Assembly: GCF_012974865.1 (NCBI RefSeq)
Contig: NZ_CP043633.1
Location: 3,531,501-3,595,500 of the forward strand
DNA length: 64,000 nucleotides
DNA from: Nonlabens sp. Ci31
GTDB taxonomy: Bacteria; Bacteroidota; Bacteroidia; Flavobacteriales; Flavobacteriaceae
Direction: 5' to 3'
The translations under genes and the position numbers were made by a program. Below are positions 55,351-62,971 of this stretch, piece after piece (position 1 is the stretch's first letter; the number at the start of each line of letters is the position of its first letter). The notes beneath the pieces were generated by a model, which was not told where the DNA came from, did not search any database, and was given only the letters and a program-made list of their open reading frames with translations.

Positions 55351-58194
55351 ATGAATACAGATCGTTTTGCCCTTAGACATATCGGACCTCGCAAGGCAGA
55401 CCTTGCCTCCATGCTTGAAACAATAGGTATTGAATCTATTGAACAACTAATTTATGAAACTGTCCCAGCAAACATACGCCTTCAACAAGATTTACAATTA
55501 GATCCAGCGATGAGTGAGTATGAATTCCTGAGTCACATCAATAAATTAGGTAATAAAAACAAACAATTTAGATCTTATATAGGTCTTGGGTATCACGCAC
55601 CTATTACACCGGCTGTTATCCAAAGAAATATATTAGAAAACCCAGGTTGGTATACTGCTTACACTCCTTATCAGGCAGAGATTGCTCAAGGACGTCTAGA
55701 AGCTTTATTGAATTACCAGACCATGATATCAGACCTTACTGGTATGGAGTTATCTAATGCATCACTACTAGATGAATCTACGGCCGCTGCTGAGGCGATG
55801 ACCTTACTTTTCTCTGTTCGTGAACGCGCTCAGAAGAAGGAAAATGTCGTGAAGTTTTTTGTAGATCAAGATACTTTACCGCAAACTAAAGAGCTTTTGA
55901 AAACTCGCGCGATTCCGCTAGGCATTGAATTGGTAGAAGGAAACCCTCAGGAAATCGATGTTAATGATGGTTATTATGCCATTTTATTACAATATCCTGG
56001 TGCGAGTGGGAATGTGGTGGATTATACCGCTTTCGCAAAAACTTGCAAAGAAAACCATATCCGTATAGCAGTAGCAGCAGATATACTTTCACTTGTATTG
56101 CTAGAAGCTCCAGGACATTGGGGAGCAGATGTGGTAGTAGGAACAACACAGCGTTTTGGTATTCCATTAGGTTATGGGGGACCACACGCAGCCTACTTTG
56201 CAACACGTGAAGAATTTAAAAGACAAATTCCAGGACGTATCATAGGAGTAACTAAAGATACCGATGGAAAACGCGCCTTGCGCATGGCGTTACAAACGCG
56301 TGAGCAACACATTAAAAGGGACAAAGCGACTTCAAATATTTGTACCGCACAAGTACTACTTGCTGTAATGGCTGGTATGTATGGAGTATATCACGGCCCA
56401 CGTGGCTTGAAGTTTATCGCAAATAAATTACACACCCAAACAGCTACTCTTGCTGACGCTGTTGAGAAATTAGGTGTTTACCAGACTAATGAGAATTTCT
56501 TTGACACATTGAGTTTCAAAGTAGATGCCGCAGCAGTTCAAAAAGAAGCGCTGAAATTAGAAATCAATTTCTATTATCCAGATGCTGACACGGTTCAGGT
56601 TTCTTTAAATGAAACTACTTCTTTGGCAGACTTGAATGATATTGTTTCCGCTTTCGCGAAAGCGGTCAACAAAGACTTCTCTCCTATCACAGAATTATTA
56701 GAGAAAACACATTTAGGAACAGGTCGTCAAACCGAATTCATGACCTATGAGGTATTCAACTCTTATCATTCTGAAACAGAGTTGATGCGTTACATCAAAA
56801 AATTAGAGCGCAAAGATTTAGCATTGAATCACTCAATGATTGCACTAGGTTCTTGTACGATGAAATTGAACGCTGCAGCAGAAATGTTGCCACTTTCTAA
56901 TCCGCAATGGGGAAATATCCACCCATTTGTACCCCTAGATCAAGCCGAAGGTTATCAGCAAATGTTGAAAAAACTGGAATTGCAATTGAATGAAGCAACC
57001 GGTTTTGCTGGAACTTCACTGCAGCCTAATTCTGGTGCACAAGGAGAGTTTGCAGGTTTAATGACCATACGTGCATATCATATATCACGTGGTGACGAAC
57101 ATAGAAACATCTGTTTGATTCCGTCAAGTGCTCATGGAACAAATCCAGCGAGTGCTGTAATGGCAGGAATGAAAGTAGTCGTGACCAAAGCGCTAGAAAA
57201 CGGAAACATCGATGTGGATGATTTACGTGAAAAAGCAGAAAAATATAAAGACAACTTAAGTGCGTTGATGGTAACTTATCCATCTACTCATGGAGTTTAT
57301 GAAAGTGCCATTCAAGAAATTACGGGACTTATCCATGAAAATGGTGGTCAAGTATACATGGATGGGGCTAATATGAATGCACAGGTAGGATTAACAAATC
57401 CTGGAAACATCGGTGCAGACGTATGTCACTTAAATTTACACAAAACTTTTGCCATCCCTCATGGTGGTGGTGGACCTGGTGTAGGACCTATATGTGTGGC
57501 GCCACAACTGGTTCCATTCTTACCTACTAACCCTATTATCCCTACTGGTGGTGCTCAAGCGATCACTCCTATTAGTGCCGCGCCTTTCGGTAGTGCACTG
57601 GCTTGTTTGATTTCTTATGGTTACATCTGTATGCTAGGTGCTGACGGTTTAAAACGTTCTACCGAGTATGCGATTGTAAATGCCAACTATATCAAGGAAC
57701 GTCTAGAAGGTAGTTATGCTTGTTTATATGTAGGAGAAAAAGGCCGTGCTGCTCATGAAATGATCATTGACTGTCGCCCGTTTAAAGACCACGGTATTGA
57801 AGTAGTAGACATTGCAAAACGTTTGATGGATTATGGCTTCCACTCTCCTACCGTATCTTTCCCCGTAGCGGGAACGATGATGATTGAGCCTACAGAGTCT
57901 GAATCTAAAGAAGAAATGGATCGTTTCTGTGACGCAATGATTTCTATAAGAAAAGAGATTGGAGAAACTTCTATAGAGGAACCCAACAACCTTCTTAAGA
58001 ACAGTCCACATACCTTACAAATGATCACTGCAGACGAGTGGGATTTCCCATACACAAGAAGTCAAGCGGCATATCCTCTAGAATATGTCTCTGACAATAA
58101 ATTCTGGCCTACTGTACGTCGCGCAGACGATGCTTATGGAGACCGTAATTTGATGTGTACTTGCGCTCCAATGGAAGAGTATATAGAAAATTAA
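55351..58194 (+). CDS. gcvP: Glycine dehydrogenase (decarboxylating), P-protein of the glycine cleavage system
   Basis: 947 residues from MNTDRFALRHIGP at 55351; the frame is open 18 codons further up, but that would start at or before the promoter's expected transcription start. It is a full-length, unsplit P-protein with two homologous halves. The PLP lysine is K698 in HLNLHKTFAIPHGGGGPGVGP; other motifs are YTPYQAEIAQGRLEALLNYQ, EATGFAGTSLQPNSGAQGE and SAHGTNPASA. It decarboxylates glycine and passes aminomethyl to the H-protein. The gene contains one perfect (56649) and one degraded (56028) palindrome copy, read as S-A-F-A-K-A and T-A-F-A-K-T. gcvT and gcvH are not in the window. Confidence 0.96.
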   Translation: MNTDRFALRHIGPRKADLASMLETIGIESIEQLIYETVPANIRLQQDLQLDPAMSEYEFLSHINKLGNKNKQFRSYIGLGYHAPITPAVIQRNILENPGWYTAYTPYQAEIAQGRLEALLNYQTMISDLTGMELSNASLLDESTAAAEAMTLLFSVRERAQKKENVVKFFVDQDTLPQTKELLKTRAIPLGIELVEGNPQEIDVNDGYYAILLQYPGASGNVVDYTAFAKTCKENHIRIAVAADILSLVLLEAPGHWGADVVVGTTQRFGIPLGYGGPHAAYFATREEFKRQIPGRIIGVTKDTDGKRALRMALQTREQHIKRDKATSNICTAQVLLAVMAGMYGVYHGPRGLKFIANKLHTQTATLADAVEKLGVYQTNENFFDTLSFKVDAAAVQKEALKLEINFYYPDADTVQVSLNETTSLADLNDIVSAFAKAVNKDFSPITELLEKTHLGTGRQTEFMTYEVFNSYHSETELMRYIKKLERKDLALNHSMIALGSCTMKLNAAAEMLPLSNPQWGNIHPFVPLDQAEGYQQMLKKLELQLNEATGFAGTSLQPNSGAQGEFAGLMTIRAYHISRGDEHRNICLIPSSAHGTNPASAVMAGMKVVVTKALENGNIDVDDLREKAEKYKDNLSALMVTYPSTHGVYESAIQEITGLIHENGGQVYMDGANMNAQVGLTNPGNIGADVCHLNLHKTFAIPHGGGGPGVGPICVAPQLVPFLPTNPIIPTGGAQAITPISAAPFGSALACLISYGYICMLGADGLKRSTEYAIVNANYIKERLEGSYACLYVGEKGRAAHEMIIDCRPFKDHGIEVVDIAKRLMDYGFHSPTVSFPVAGTMMIEPTESESKEEMDRFCDAMISIRKEIGETSIEEPNNLLKNSPHTLQMITADEWDFPYTRSQAAYPLEYVSDNKFWPTVRRADDAYGDRNLMCTCAPMEEYIEN
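56028..56036. repeat. Degraded half of the dispersed palindrome in gcvP
   Basis: CGCTTTCGC followed by AAAA instead of GAAAGCG; encodes A-F-A-K-T. Confidence 0.45.
56649..56664. repeat. Dispersed palindrome inside gcvP
   Basis: Perfect CGCTTTCGCGAAAGCG, extended to 18 bases by flanking C and G; read as S-A-F-A-K-A-V. Confidence 0.85.
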
Positions 58195-58248
58195 ATCTGA
58201 TAAGTAGTCTTTGAGAGCCAAAGACTATTCATGAGATGATCGAATTTA

Positions 58249-58285
58249 AAAACCGAATCAGCTGCTAGTTGATTCGGTTTTTTTT
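58249..58285 (+). terminator. Terminator of gcvP
   Basis: AACCGAATCA and TGATTCGGTT arms around a 9-base loop, followed by a run of T. It lies about 55 bases after the gcvP stop. Confidence 0.88.
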
Positions 58286-58382
58286 GATCTTCATTTAGAA
58301 TGAATTAGAATTAAGGTTTACCTCAACGGTCTTTAGTTAAAAGGAACTAACTTAAGTGGTTCCTTTATATACCTGACCAATT

Positions 58383-58748
58383 ATGAAATATTTCTTACTT
58401 CTCGCTACCGCGTTATTTTCTGTTACAACTTCAACTTCAAAGACTTGTGAAGAAATCATTGAGTTGGTACAACAAGAAGATTATGGCGCGACTTATACCA
58501 GCTAAGACAGTTCTTTTATTTCAAAGGTTAGTTTTCATTAGGTTTCAGTAGATGACTCCATTCACTATTATGCAATTGTATGCATCAATTCACCATACAC
58601 GTATGGATGTAAAGAATATATTTATCGAGTGGCTTCAAATACCAAAACAAACTATTTTTATAATTACTCCAACAGCGCTGGAAAGGCCTTCTTGAAATAT
58701 ATCGAGCCCTATAGCGATAATATGAAATGTTCTCCAGAATTTGAGTGA
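58383..58748 (+). pseudogene. Secreted KTSC-like protein gene with two in-frame stops
   Basis: A frame of 121 codons starts with a signal peptide (MKYFLLLATALFSVTTST) and has in-frame TAA after residue 40 and TAG after residue 52. Beyond these it reads on smoothly to TGA 58746: SIHYYAIVCINS, KEYIYRVASNTKTNYFYNYS and AGKAFLKYIEPY. The tail resembles KTSC-domain proteins of flavobacteria, with moderate certainty. With two stops and intact flanking frame it is a decaying gene. It opens an almost gene-free kilobase between gcvP and the ketoacyl synthase gene. Confidence 0.7.
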
Positions 58749-59261
58749 AAGAATCAACAATTGCTGATCTATTGCTTTATCCCTTATACTGTAACAAAAA
58801 AACTCTCATACCTACCTATAAAATAACTTAGCCAATACCGTTTTATAATTATCGACAAAGAAACGCTAAAAAATTTGGCTGAAATTGGAGCTCATAAAGG
58901 AGTTGAGAACAAAGCAAAACAATTGTTGAGTAGCAGTCGTTTTTAAGATTTTAGAAGATGACTTTAAAAATTCTAGCAGGAATATAAAAGAGTGCTTTTT
59001 AAAGCTTTAATCGGATCAAAAAAGTTCAAAGAATGGACACCAGCAGGGTATAAAAAGCTTGTTAATTTCTATAATTTTTATAACGAAAATTCTCAAATAC
59101 CCTATTTACTATTCATTGCATTATATAATTCTCAATAAAATCGCATAATATTTTAATGATTCTCAATAAAATAAAAAATCCTTCAAATTCAATGGTTATT
59201 TATTAGGAACAAACCTTATAAATCACTTTTTTTGTTAGTTGTAAGATCGAAAACTGGCTGC
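58749..59261. other. Gene-poor stretch with possible coding remnants
   Basis: Two short frames look more protein-like than the AT-rich background. One is 58827-58946 (IIDKETLKNLAEIGAHKGVE, then NKAKQLLSSSRF); the other lies near 58990-59140 (RVLFKALIGSKKFKEWTPAG, then YKKLVNFYNFYNE). Neither has a good start, and I recognise neither. They may be remnants of one or two lost genes. The promoter of the next gene should lie at the right end but is not clear. Confidence 0.35.
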
Positions 59262-60320
59262 ATGAGAGCAAAAATTACTGGAGTAGGAAGTCACATTCCT
59301 GATGTTGTGAGAAAAAACGAAGAGTTCATGAATCATGAATTCTTGAATAATGATGGTAGCTCCTTTGGTAGCGATAATGCCACCATCATACAAAAGTTTG
59401 TAGCTATCACAGGTATTGAAGAGCGCAGGTATATGAATGACGCACTAGTAACTAGCGATATGGCTACTTTTGCTGCACAAAAAGCAATAGCAGATGCTCA
59501 TTGTGATCCAGAAACTATTGATTTTATAATCGTTGCACATAATTATGGTGACGTAAAACCAGATGGCGGTTCCAGTGATATGGTTCCTAGTCTTGCCAGT
59601 CGCGTAAAGAACAAACTAGGTATAAAAAACCCTAAGTGTGTTGCTTATGACCTCTTATTTGGTTGTCCTGGATGGATTCTAGGTGTTACTCAAGCAGATT
59701 CTTTTATCAAATCTGGACTGGCTAAAAAAGTACTGGTCATAGGTGCTGAAGCTTTATCCCGCGTGGTAGATCCGCATGATAGAGATTCTATGATCTATTC
59801 TGATGGTGCCGGAGCAGCTATTTTAGAGCCTAGTCATAATGAACATGGTATTCTAGGACAAGCAACAGCCACGTATACAGAAGAAGAAACTTATTTTATC
59901 TTCAATGAAACTTCTTACAATAAAGTCGTAGAAAACAAAACCAAATACATCAAAATGTACGGGCGTCGTATTTACAACTTTGCGCTTTCTAAAGTCCCTG
60001 AAGGAATGAAAGAAGCAATGGATCAAGCTGGTGTAAATATCAAAGATCTTAAAAAGATTTTTATTCATCAGGCTAATGAAAAAATGGATGAAGCTATCGT
60101 AAATCGTTTCTATAAACTCTACGATATGGAAGTGCCTAAGGATATTATGCCTATGGTCATTCACAAATTAGGAAACAGCTCTGTGGCAACAGTTCCTACG
60201 GTAATGGATCTCGTAATACGTGGACAAATGCCGCAACACAAAGTAGAAAAAGGGGATGTGGTTATGTTTGCAAGTGTAGGTGCGGGAATGAATATCAATG
60301 CCATAGTGTATAGGTACTAG
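59262..60320 (+). CDS. 3-oxoacyl-ACP synthase III (FabH) family protein
   Basis: 352 residues from MRAKITGVGSHIPDVVRKNE at 59262; 10 extra codons are open upstream. The active-site Cys is in LLFGCPGWILG, the His in FIHQANEKM and the Asn in KLGNSSVATVP, forming the Cys-His-Asn triad of KAS III. It condenses an acyl-CoA with malonyl-ACP or a related pair. The length is slightly above FabH (about 320), and this group in Flavobacteriaceae may be a specialised paralogue rather than the fatty-acid initiation enzyme. Ends at a strong terminator. Confidence 0.9.
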   Translation: MRAKITGVGSHIPDVVRKNEEFMNHEFLNNDGSSFGSDNATIIQKFVAITGIEERRYMNDALVTSDMATFAAQKAIADAHCDPETIDFIIVAHNYGDVKPDGGSSDMVPSLASRVKNKLGIKNPKCVAYDLLFGCPGWILGVTQADSFIKSGLAKKVLVIGAEALSRVVDPHDRDSMIYSDGAGAAILEPSHNEHGILGQATATYTEEETYFIFNETSYNKVVENKTKYIKMYGRRIYNFALSKVPEGMKEAMDQAGVNIKDLKKIFIHQANEKMDEAIVNRFYKLYDMEVPKDIMPMVIHKLGNSSVATVPTVMDLVIRGQMPQHKVEKGDVVMFASVGAGMNINAIVYRY

Positions 60321-60350
60321 GTACGAGGTGAAAATAATTTTTTGAAGTAT

Positions 60351-60385
60351 AAGCCCCAATAAAATCTTTGATTTTATTGGGGCTT
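60351..60385. terminator. Terminator after the KAS III gene
   Basis: A perfect 15-base stem (AAGCCCCAATAAAAT / ATTTTATTGGGGCTT) with a 4-5 base loop; the symmetric design could act on both strands. Confidence 0.85.
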
Positions 60386-60480
60386 ATTTGTATAACATCA
60401 TTACATTTTTTTACAGAATCAGTGGCTTTTAACTCGAAAGACTTTTGCACATAGATTTTTCACCTTTGGGGAAATAACCG

Positions 60481-60666
60481 CTAGGACAATGAGGCTGCGG
60501 TGCTAGCACTATCTAGATGCTTTTGTTCTATTTGCGTTCTCCAGTCACTGGGACAGGCTCTGCGCAAAGCCTCAAGGTGGAGAAACAACAGCTTCAAGTT
60601 TGATTTTAATTTCAAATATTTGCGAGATCCCCGATGATTTGCTTGAGTAAATTTCTGTGCGTCCAT
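60481..60666 (-). CDS. Small basic protein of 61 residues, unknown
   Basis: The ATG at 60666 lies one base after the stop of the peptidylprolyl isomerase gene (TAG-T-ATG), a spacing that favours coupled translation. The sequence is basic at first (FTQANHRGSRKYLKLKSNLK), then has an amphipathic stretch LLFLHLEALRRACPSDWRTQ and a polar end. No signal peptide or membrane helix. I do not recognise it; it could also be an unlucky open frame, since the region holds no other evidence. Confidence 0.45.
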   Translation of the reverse strand: MDAQKFTQANHRGSRKYLKLKSNLKLLFLHLEALRRACPSDWRTQIEQKHLDSASTAASLS

Positions 60667-60667
60667 A

Positions 60668-61393
60668 CTACTCTATGACTTCCATATCTATAAAAATATC
60701 TTCTTTAGGCCAGTCACTTTCATCCCTCGGCACTCGCGCGATCTGATCTGCGATTTCCATTCCTTTTGTAACCCTGCCGAATATGGTATGCTCCTTATCC
60801 AGATGTGGAGAGGAATTTAAAGTGATAAAAAAATCAAACGGATCATGCCAATTTTGAGGATTATCAATCCATTGTTTGGCACTGCTTAAAGAACCTCTTT
60901 CATGTTTCACACCTGGTAAGAAATGTGGTGGCAGTTTATAGTTACCAGCGCTCGCTCTTTTTAAAGAAGGTAAGATTTCATCACTATTACCAGCTTGTAT
61001 CACAAAGTCTTCTACTACTCGATGTATATAAGTTCCATTAAAATACCCGTTTTTAATAAGGTAAATAAAACTAGCCCTGTAAATAGGAGTCTCTGTAAGT
61101 AGTTCCATTTCTATGACTCCATAAGTAGTTATTAAACCTACTCTGGTCTCGGGGTTTTCTTTACCATACCTCGTAAAAAACACCTTTACACTATCTTGTG
61201 GTATGTAAGCAAGCAAGGTATCACCGCTGGTAGAAAGCTGCCGTTTGTATGTTTTTTCTAAAATGCGCTGCTCTTTTGTTAATCGTTTTACCGTATCCTG
61301 CACTTCTTCTTTTATGATTTTTTGAACTTGTGGAGTATCTTTACAAGAGGTACCACACAACACCAGTATTAAAACGAGGAAAATTGACTTCAT
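60668..61393 (-). CDS. Peptidylprolyl isomerase (cyclophilin type), lipoprotein
   Basis: 241 residues from MKSIFLVLILVLCGTSC at 61393; the frame is open upstream to 61438 but the lipoprotein signal (Cys17) fixes the start. After a helical linker (about 20-90) comes a cyclophilin domain: GVIEMELLTETPIYRASFIYLIKNGYFNGTYIHRVVEDFVIQAGN, KHERGSLSSAKQ, DFFITLNSSPHLDKEHTIFGRVTKGMEIAD. The catalytic Arg is the HRV one. It should assist folding at the envelope. Its start overlaps the divergent Nudix start by 10 bases. Confidence 0.93.
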   Translation of the reverse strand: MKSIFLVLILVLCGTSCKDTPQVQKIIKEEVQDTVKRLTKEQRILEKTYKRQLSTSGDTLLAYIPQDSVKVFFTRYGKENPETRVGLITTYGVIEMELLTETPIYRASFIYLIKNGYFNGTYIHRVVEDFVIQAGNSDEILPSLKRASAGNYKLPPHFLPGVKHERGSLSSAKQWIDNPQNWHDPFDFFITLNSSPHLDKEHTIFGRVTKGMEIADQIARVPRDESDWPKEDIFIDMEVIE

Positions 61394-62031
61394 TTGATGA
61401 TTTTTTGAATCAGCTGTCAAAGCTAAAGAAATTACCACTTCCGGGCGTAGAATCTCAGCTTAAAATGGCTGCGGTAAAACGTCTGGATGAGATGCAGCGC
61501 ATTGCTTTAGAGAATCGCGCTCCTAAAGAGGCCTCTGTGATGATGCTGATTTACCCTAAAAATGATATTCCGCATTTTGTGCTCATTGAGCGCACAGAAT
61601 CTACTGGCAAACACAGCGGTCAGATTGCTTTTCCTGGTGGTAGAAAGGAGAAGACTGATCACGACAATAGCGTGACGGCTTTACGTGAGACGGAGGAAGA
61701 AATTGGAATAAACAGGAACGATCAACACTTGATCATGCCGTTGACTTCTATCTACATTCCGCCTAGCAACTATATGGTTTATCCTTATCTCGCTTTCGCG
61801 AAAGCGGAATTAAAATTCACCCCTCAAATAAGCGAAGTAAAATCTGTGATCGAAATAAAACTTTCAGAATTGCTGGACCACAGTAACGAAAAACGCACCA
61901 CATTATCAACTAGTTATATGAAAGAAGTGAGTGTTCCCTGTTTTTACTTTGGAGAGGTTATGGTATGGGGAGCCACTGCAATGATGTTACAAGAAATAAA
62001 AGATGCTTTTATCGCAGCGGAGTTTGAGTAG
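61384..62031 (+). CDS. NUDIX hydrolase, CoA pyrophosphatase-like
   Basis: 215 residues from a TTG at 61384 (TSFDDFLNQLSKLKKLPLPG), the start I choose because the family begins with this segment; an open extension to 61330 would read into the divergent isomerase gene. The Nudix box is GGRKEKTDHDNSVTALRETE followed by EEIGI, of the form with an Asp-containing insertion seen in CoA-diphosphatases, after RTESTGKHSGQIAFPGG. It probably cleaves CoA or similar dinucleotides. A dispersed palindrome copy at 61791 encodes L-A-F-A-K-A-E. Confidence 0.88.
   Translation: MTSFDDFLNQLSKLKKLPLPGVESQLKMAAVKRLDEMQRIALENRAPKEASVMMLIYPKNDIPHFVLIERTESTGKHSGQIAFPGGRKEKTDHDNSVTALRETEEEIGINRNDQHLIMPLTSIYIPPSNYMVYPYLAFAKAELKFTPQISEVKSVIEIKLSELLDHSNEKRTTLSTSYMKEVSVPCFYFGEVMVWGATAMMLQEIKDAFIAAEFE
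61791..61806. repeat. Dispersed palindrome inside the Nudix gene
   Basis: Perfect CGCTTTCGCGAAAGCG, read as A-F-A-K-A-E. Confidence 0.85.
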
Positions 62032-62059
62032 GCACTGTGTTAATTTAAAAAGCTATACT

Positions 62060-62067
62060 TATATTTG
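62060..62067 (+). promoter_or_regulatory. Probable -7 element before the acyltransferase gene
   Basis: TATATTTG, a full TAnnTTTG match, 25 bases before the ATG at 62093. The -33 region is GTG-rich (ACTGTG) at about 20 bases spacing, a weak match. Confidence 0.55.
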
Positions 62068-62092
62068 TTGTTCCTCTAAAATCAAAAATTAC

Positions 62093-62896
62093 ATGGGATT
62101 ATTTAAAGAAAATCCTTTTGGCCATATATTATTTTTAAAAAAATGGCTTATACGTATTGCTGGAGTATTATCTCACCGTCGTTATCGAGGTTTTAACGAG
62201 ATGGAAATTGAAGGCAGTGACATTATCAGAAACCTACCTGAAACAGGTGTTTTGTTTGTTTCTAATCATCAAACCTATTTTGCTGATGTAGTCAGCATGT
62301 TTCATGTGTTCAATGCTTCATTAAAAGGGCGGGACGACAGTATTAAAAACGTAGGTTACCTATGGAATCCTAAACTTAATATCTATTACGTCGCTGCCAA
62401 GGAAACCATGCAAAGTGGCTTATTACCTAAAATATTTGCCTATGCTGGTGCCATTACCGTAGAAAGAACCTGGAGAGCAAGAGGAGAAGAGGTAAATCGC
62501 GCCGTAAACCCAGACGATACTAAAAATATAGGTATTGCATTAGAGGATGGCTGGGTCATCACCTTCCCACAGGGAACTACGAAGCCTTTTAAGCCCATTA
62601 GAAAAGGTACTGCCCATATTATCAAACAATACAAACCTATTGTTGTACCTATCGTAATTGACGGTTTCCGCCGGAGTTTTGACAAAAAAGGATTGCGCAT
62701 CAAAAAACGCAATATTCTTCAATCTATGGTCATTAAAGAACCTCTTGAAATCGATTATGAAAACGACTCTGTAGAGAAGATTGTGGAGCAGTTGGAATAT
62801 TCCATCGAACAGCACCAGTCGTTCTTAAAAGTGATTCCGCTGGATGAAATCGAAGCACAGGAAGAGTTGAACAAAATGCGTAAGTGGGAGTATTAG
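62093..62896 (+). CDS. 1-acyl-sn-glycerol-3-phosphate acyltransferase (PlsC) family protein
   Basis: 267 residues from MGLFKENPFGHILFLKKWLI at 62093; the frame is open 30 codons upstream, overlapping the Nudix gene. The acyltransferase H-x4-D motif is in FVSNHQTYFADV, followed by AAKETMQSGLLPKIFAYAGAI-type sequence, the FPQGTTKPF motif (EGT-like) and VPIVIDGF. Membrane-associated lysophospholipid or related lipid acylation; substrate unknown. Confidence 0.9.
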   Translation: MGLFKENPFGHILFLKKWLIRIAGVLSHRRYRGFNEMEIEGSDIIRNLPETGVLFVSNHQTYFADVVSMFHVFNASLKGRDDSIKNVGYLWNPKLNIYYVAAKETMQSGLLPKIFAYAGAITVERTWRARGEEVNRAVNPDDTKNIGIALEDGWVITFPQGTTKPFKPIRKGTAHIIKQYKPIVVPIVIDGFRRSFDKKGLRIKKRNILQSMVIKEPLEIDYENDSVEKIVEQLEYSIEQHQSFLKVIPLDEIEAQEELNKMRKWEY

Positions 62897-62971
62897 AACT
62901 TTAATAATGATCTGGTCGCTTTAACGCTATACTTATACCTATAGCTAGAAGATTATACTTTGTATGCTGTT

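Noticed and set aside
61330..61383. Upstream extension of the Nudix gene
   Set aside because: The added residues are not family-like and would run through the start and signal peptide of the divergent cyclophilin gene.
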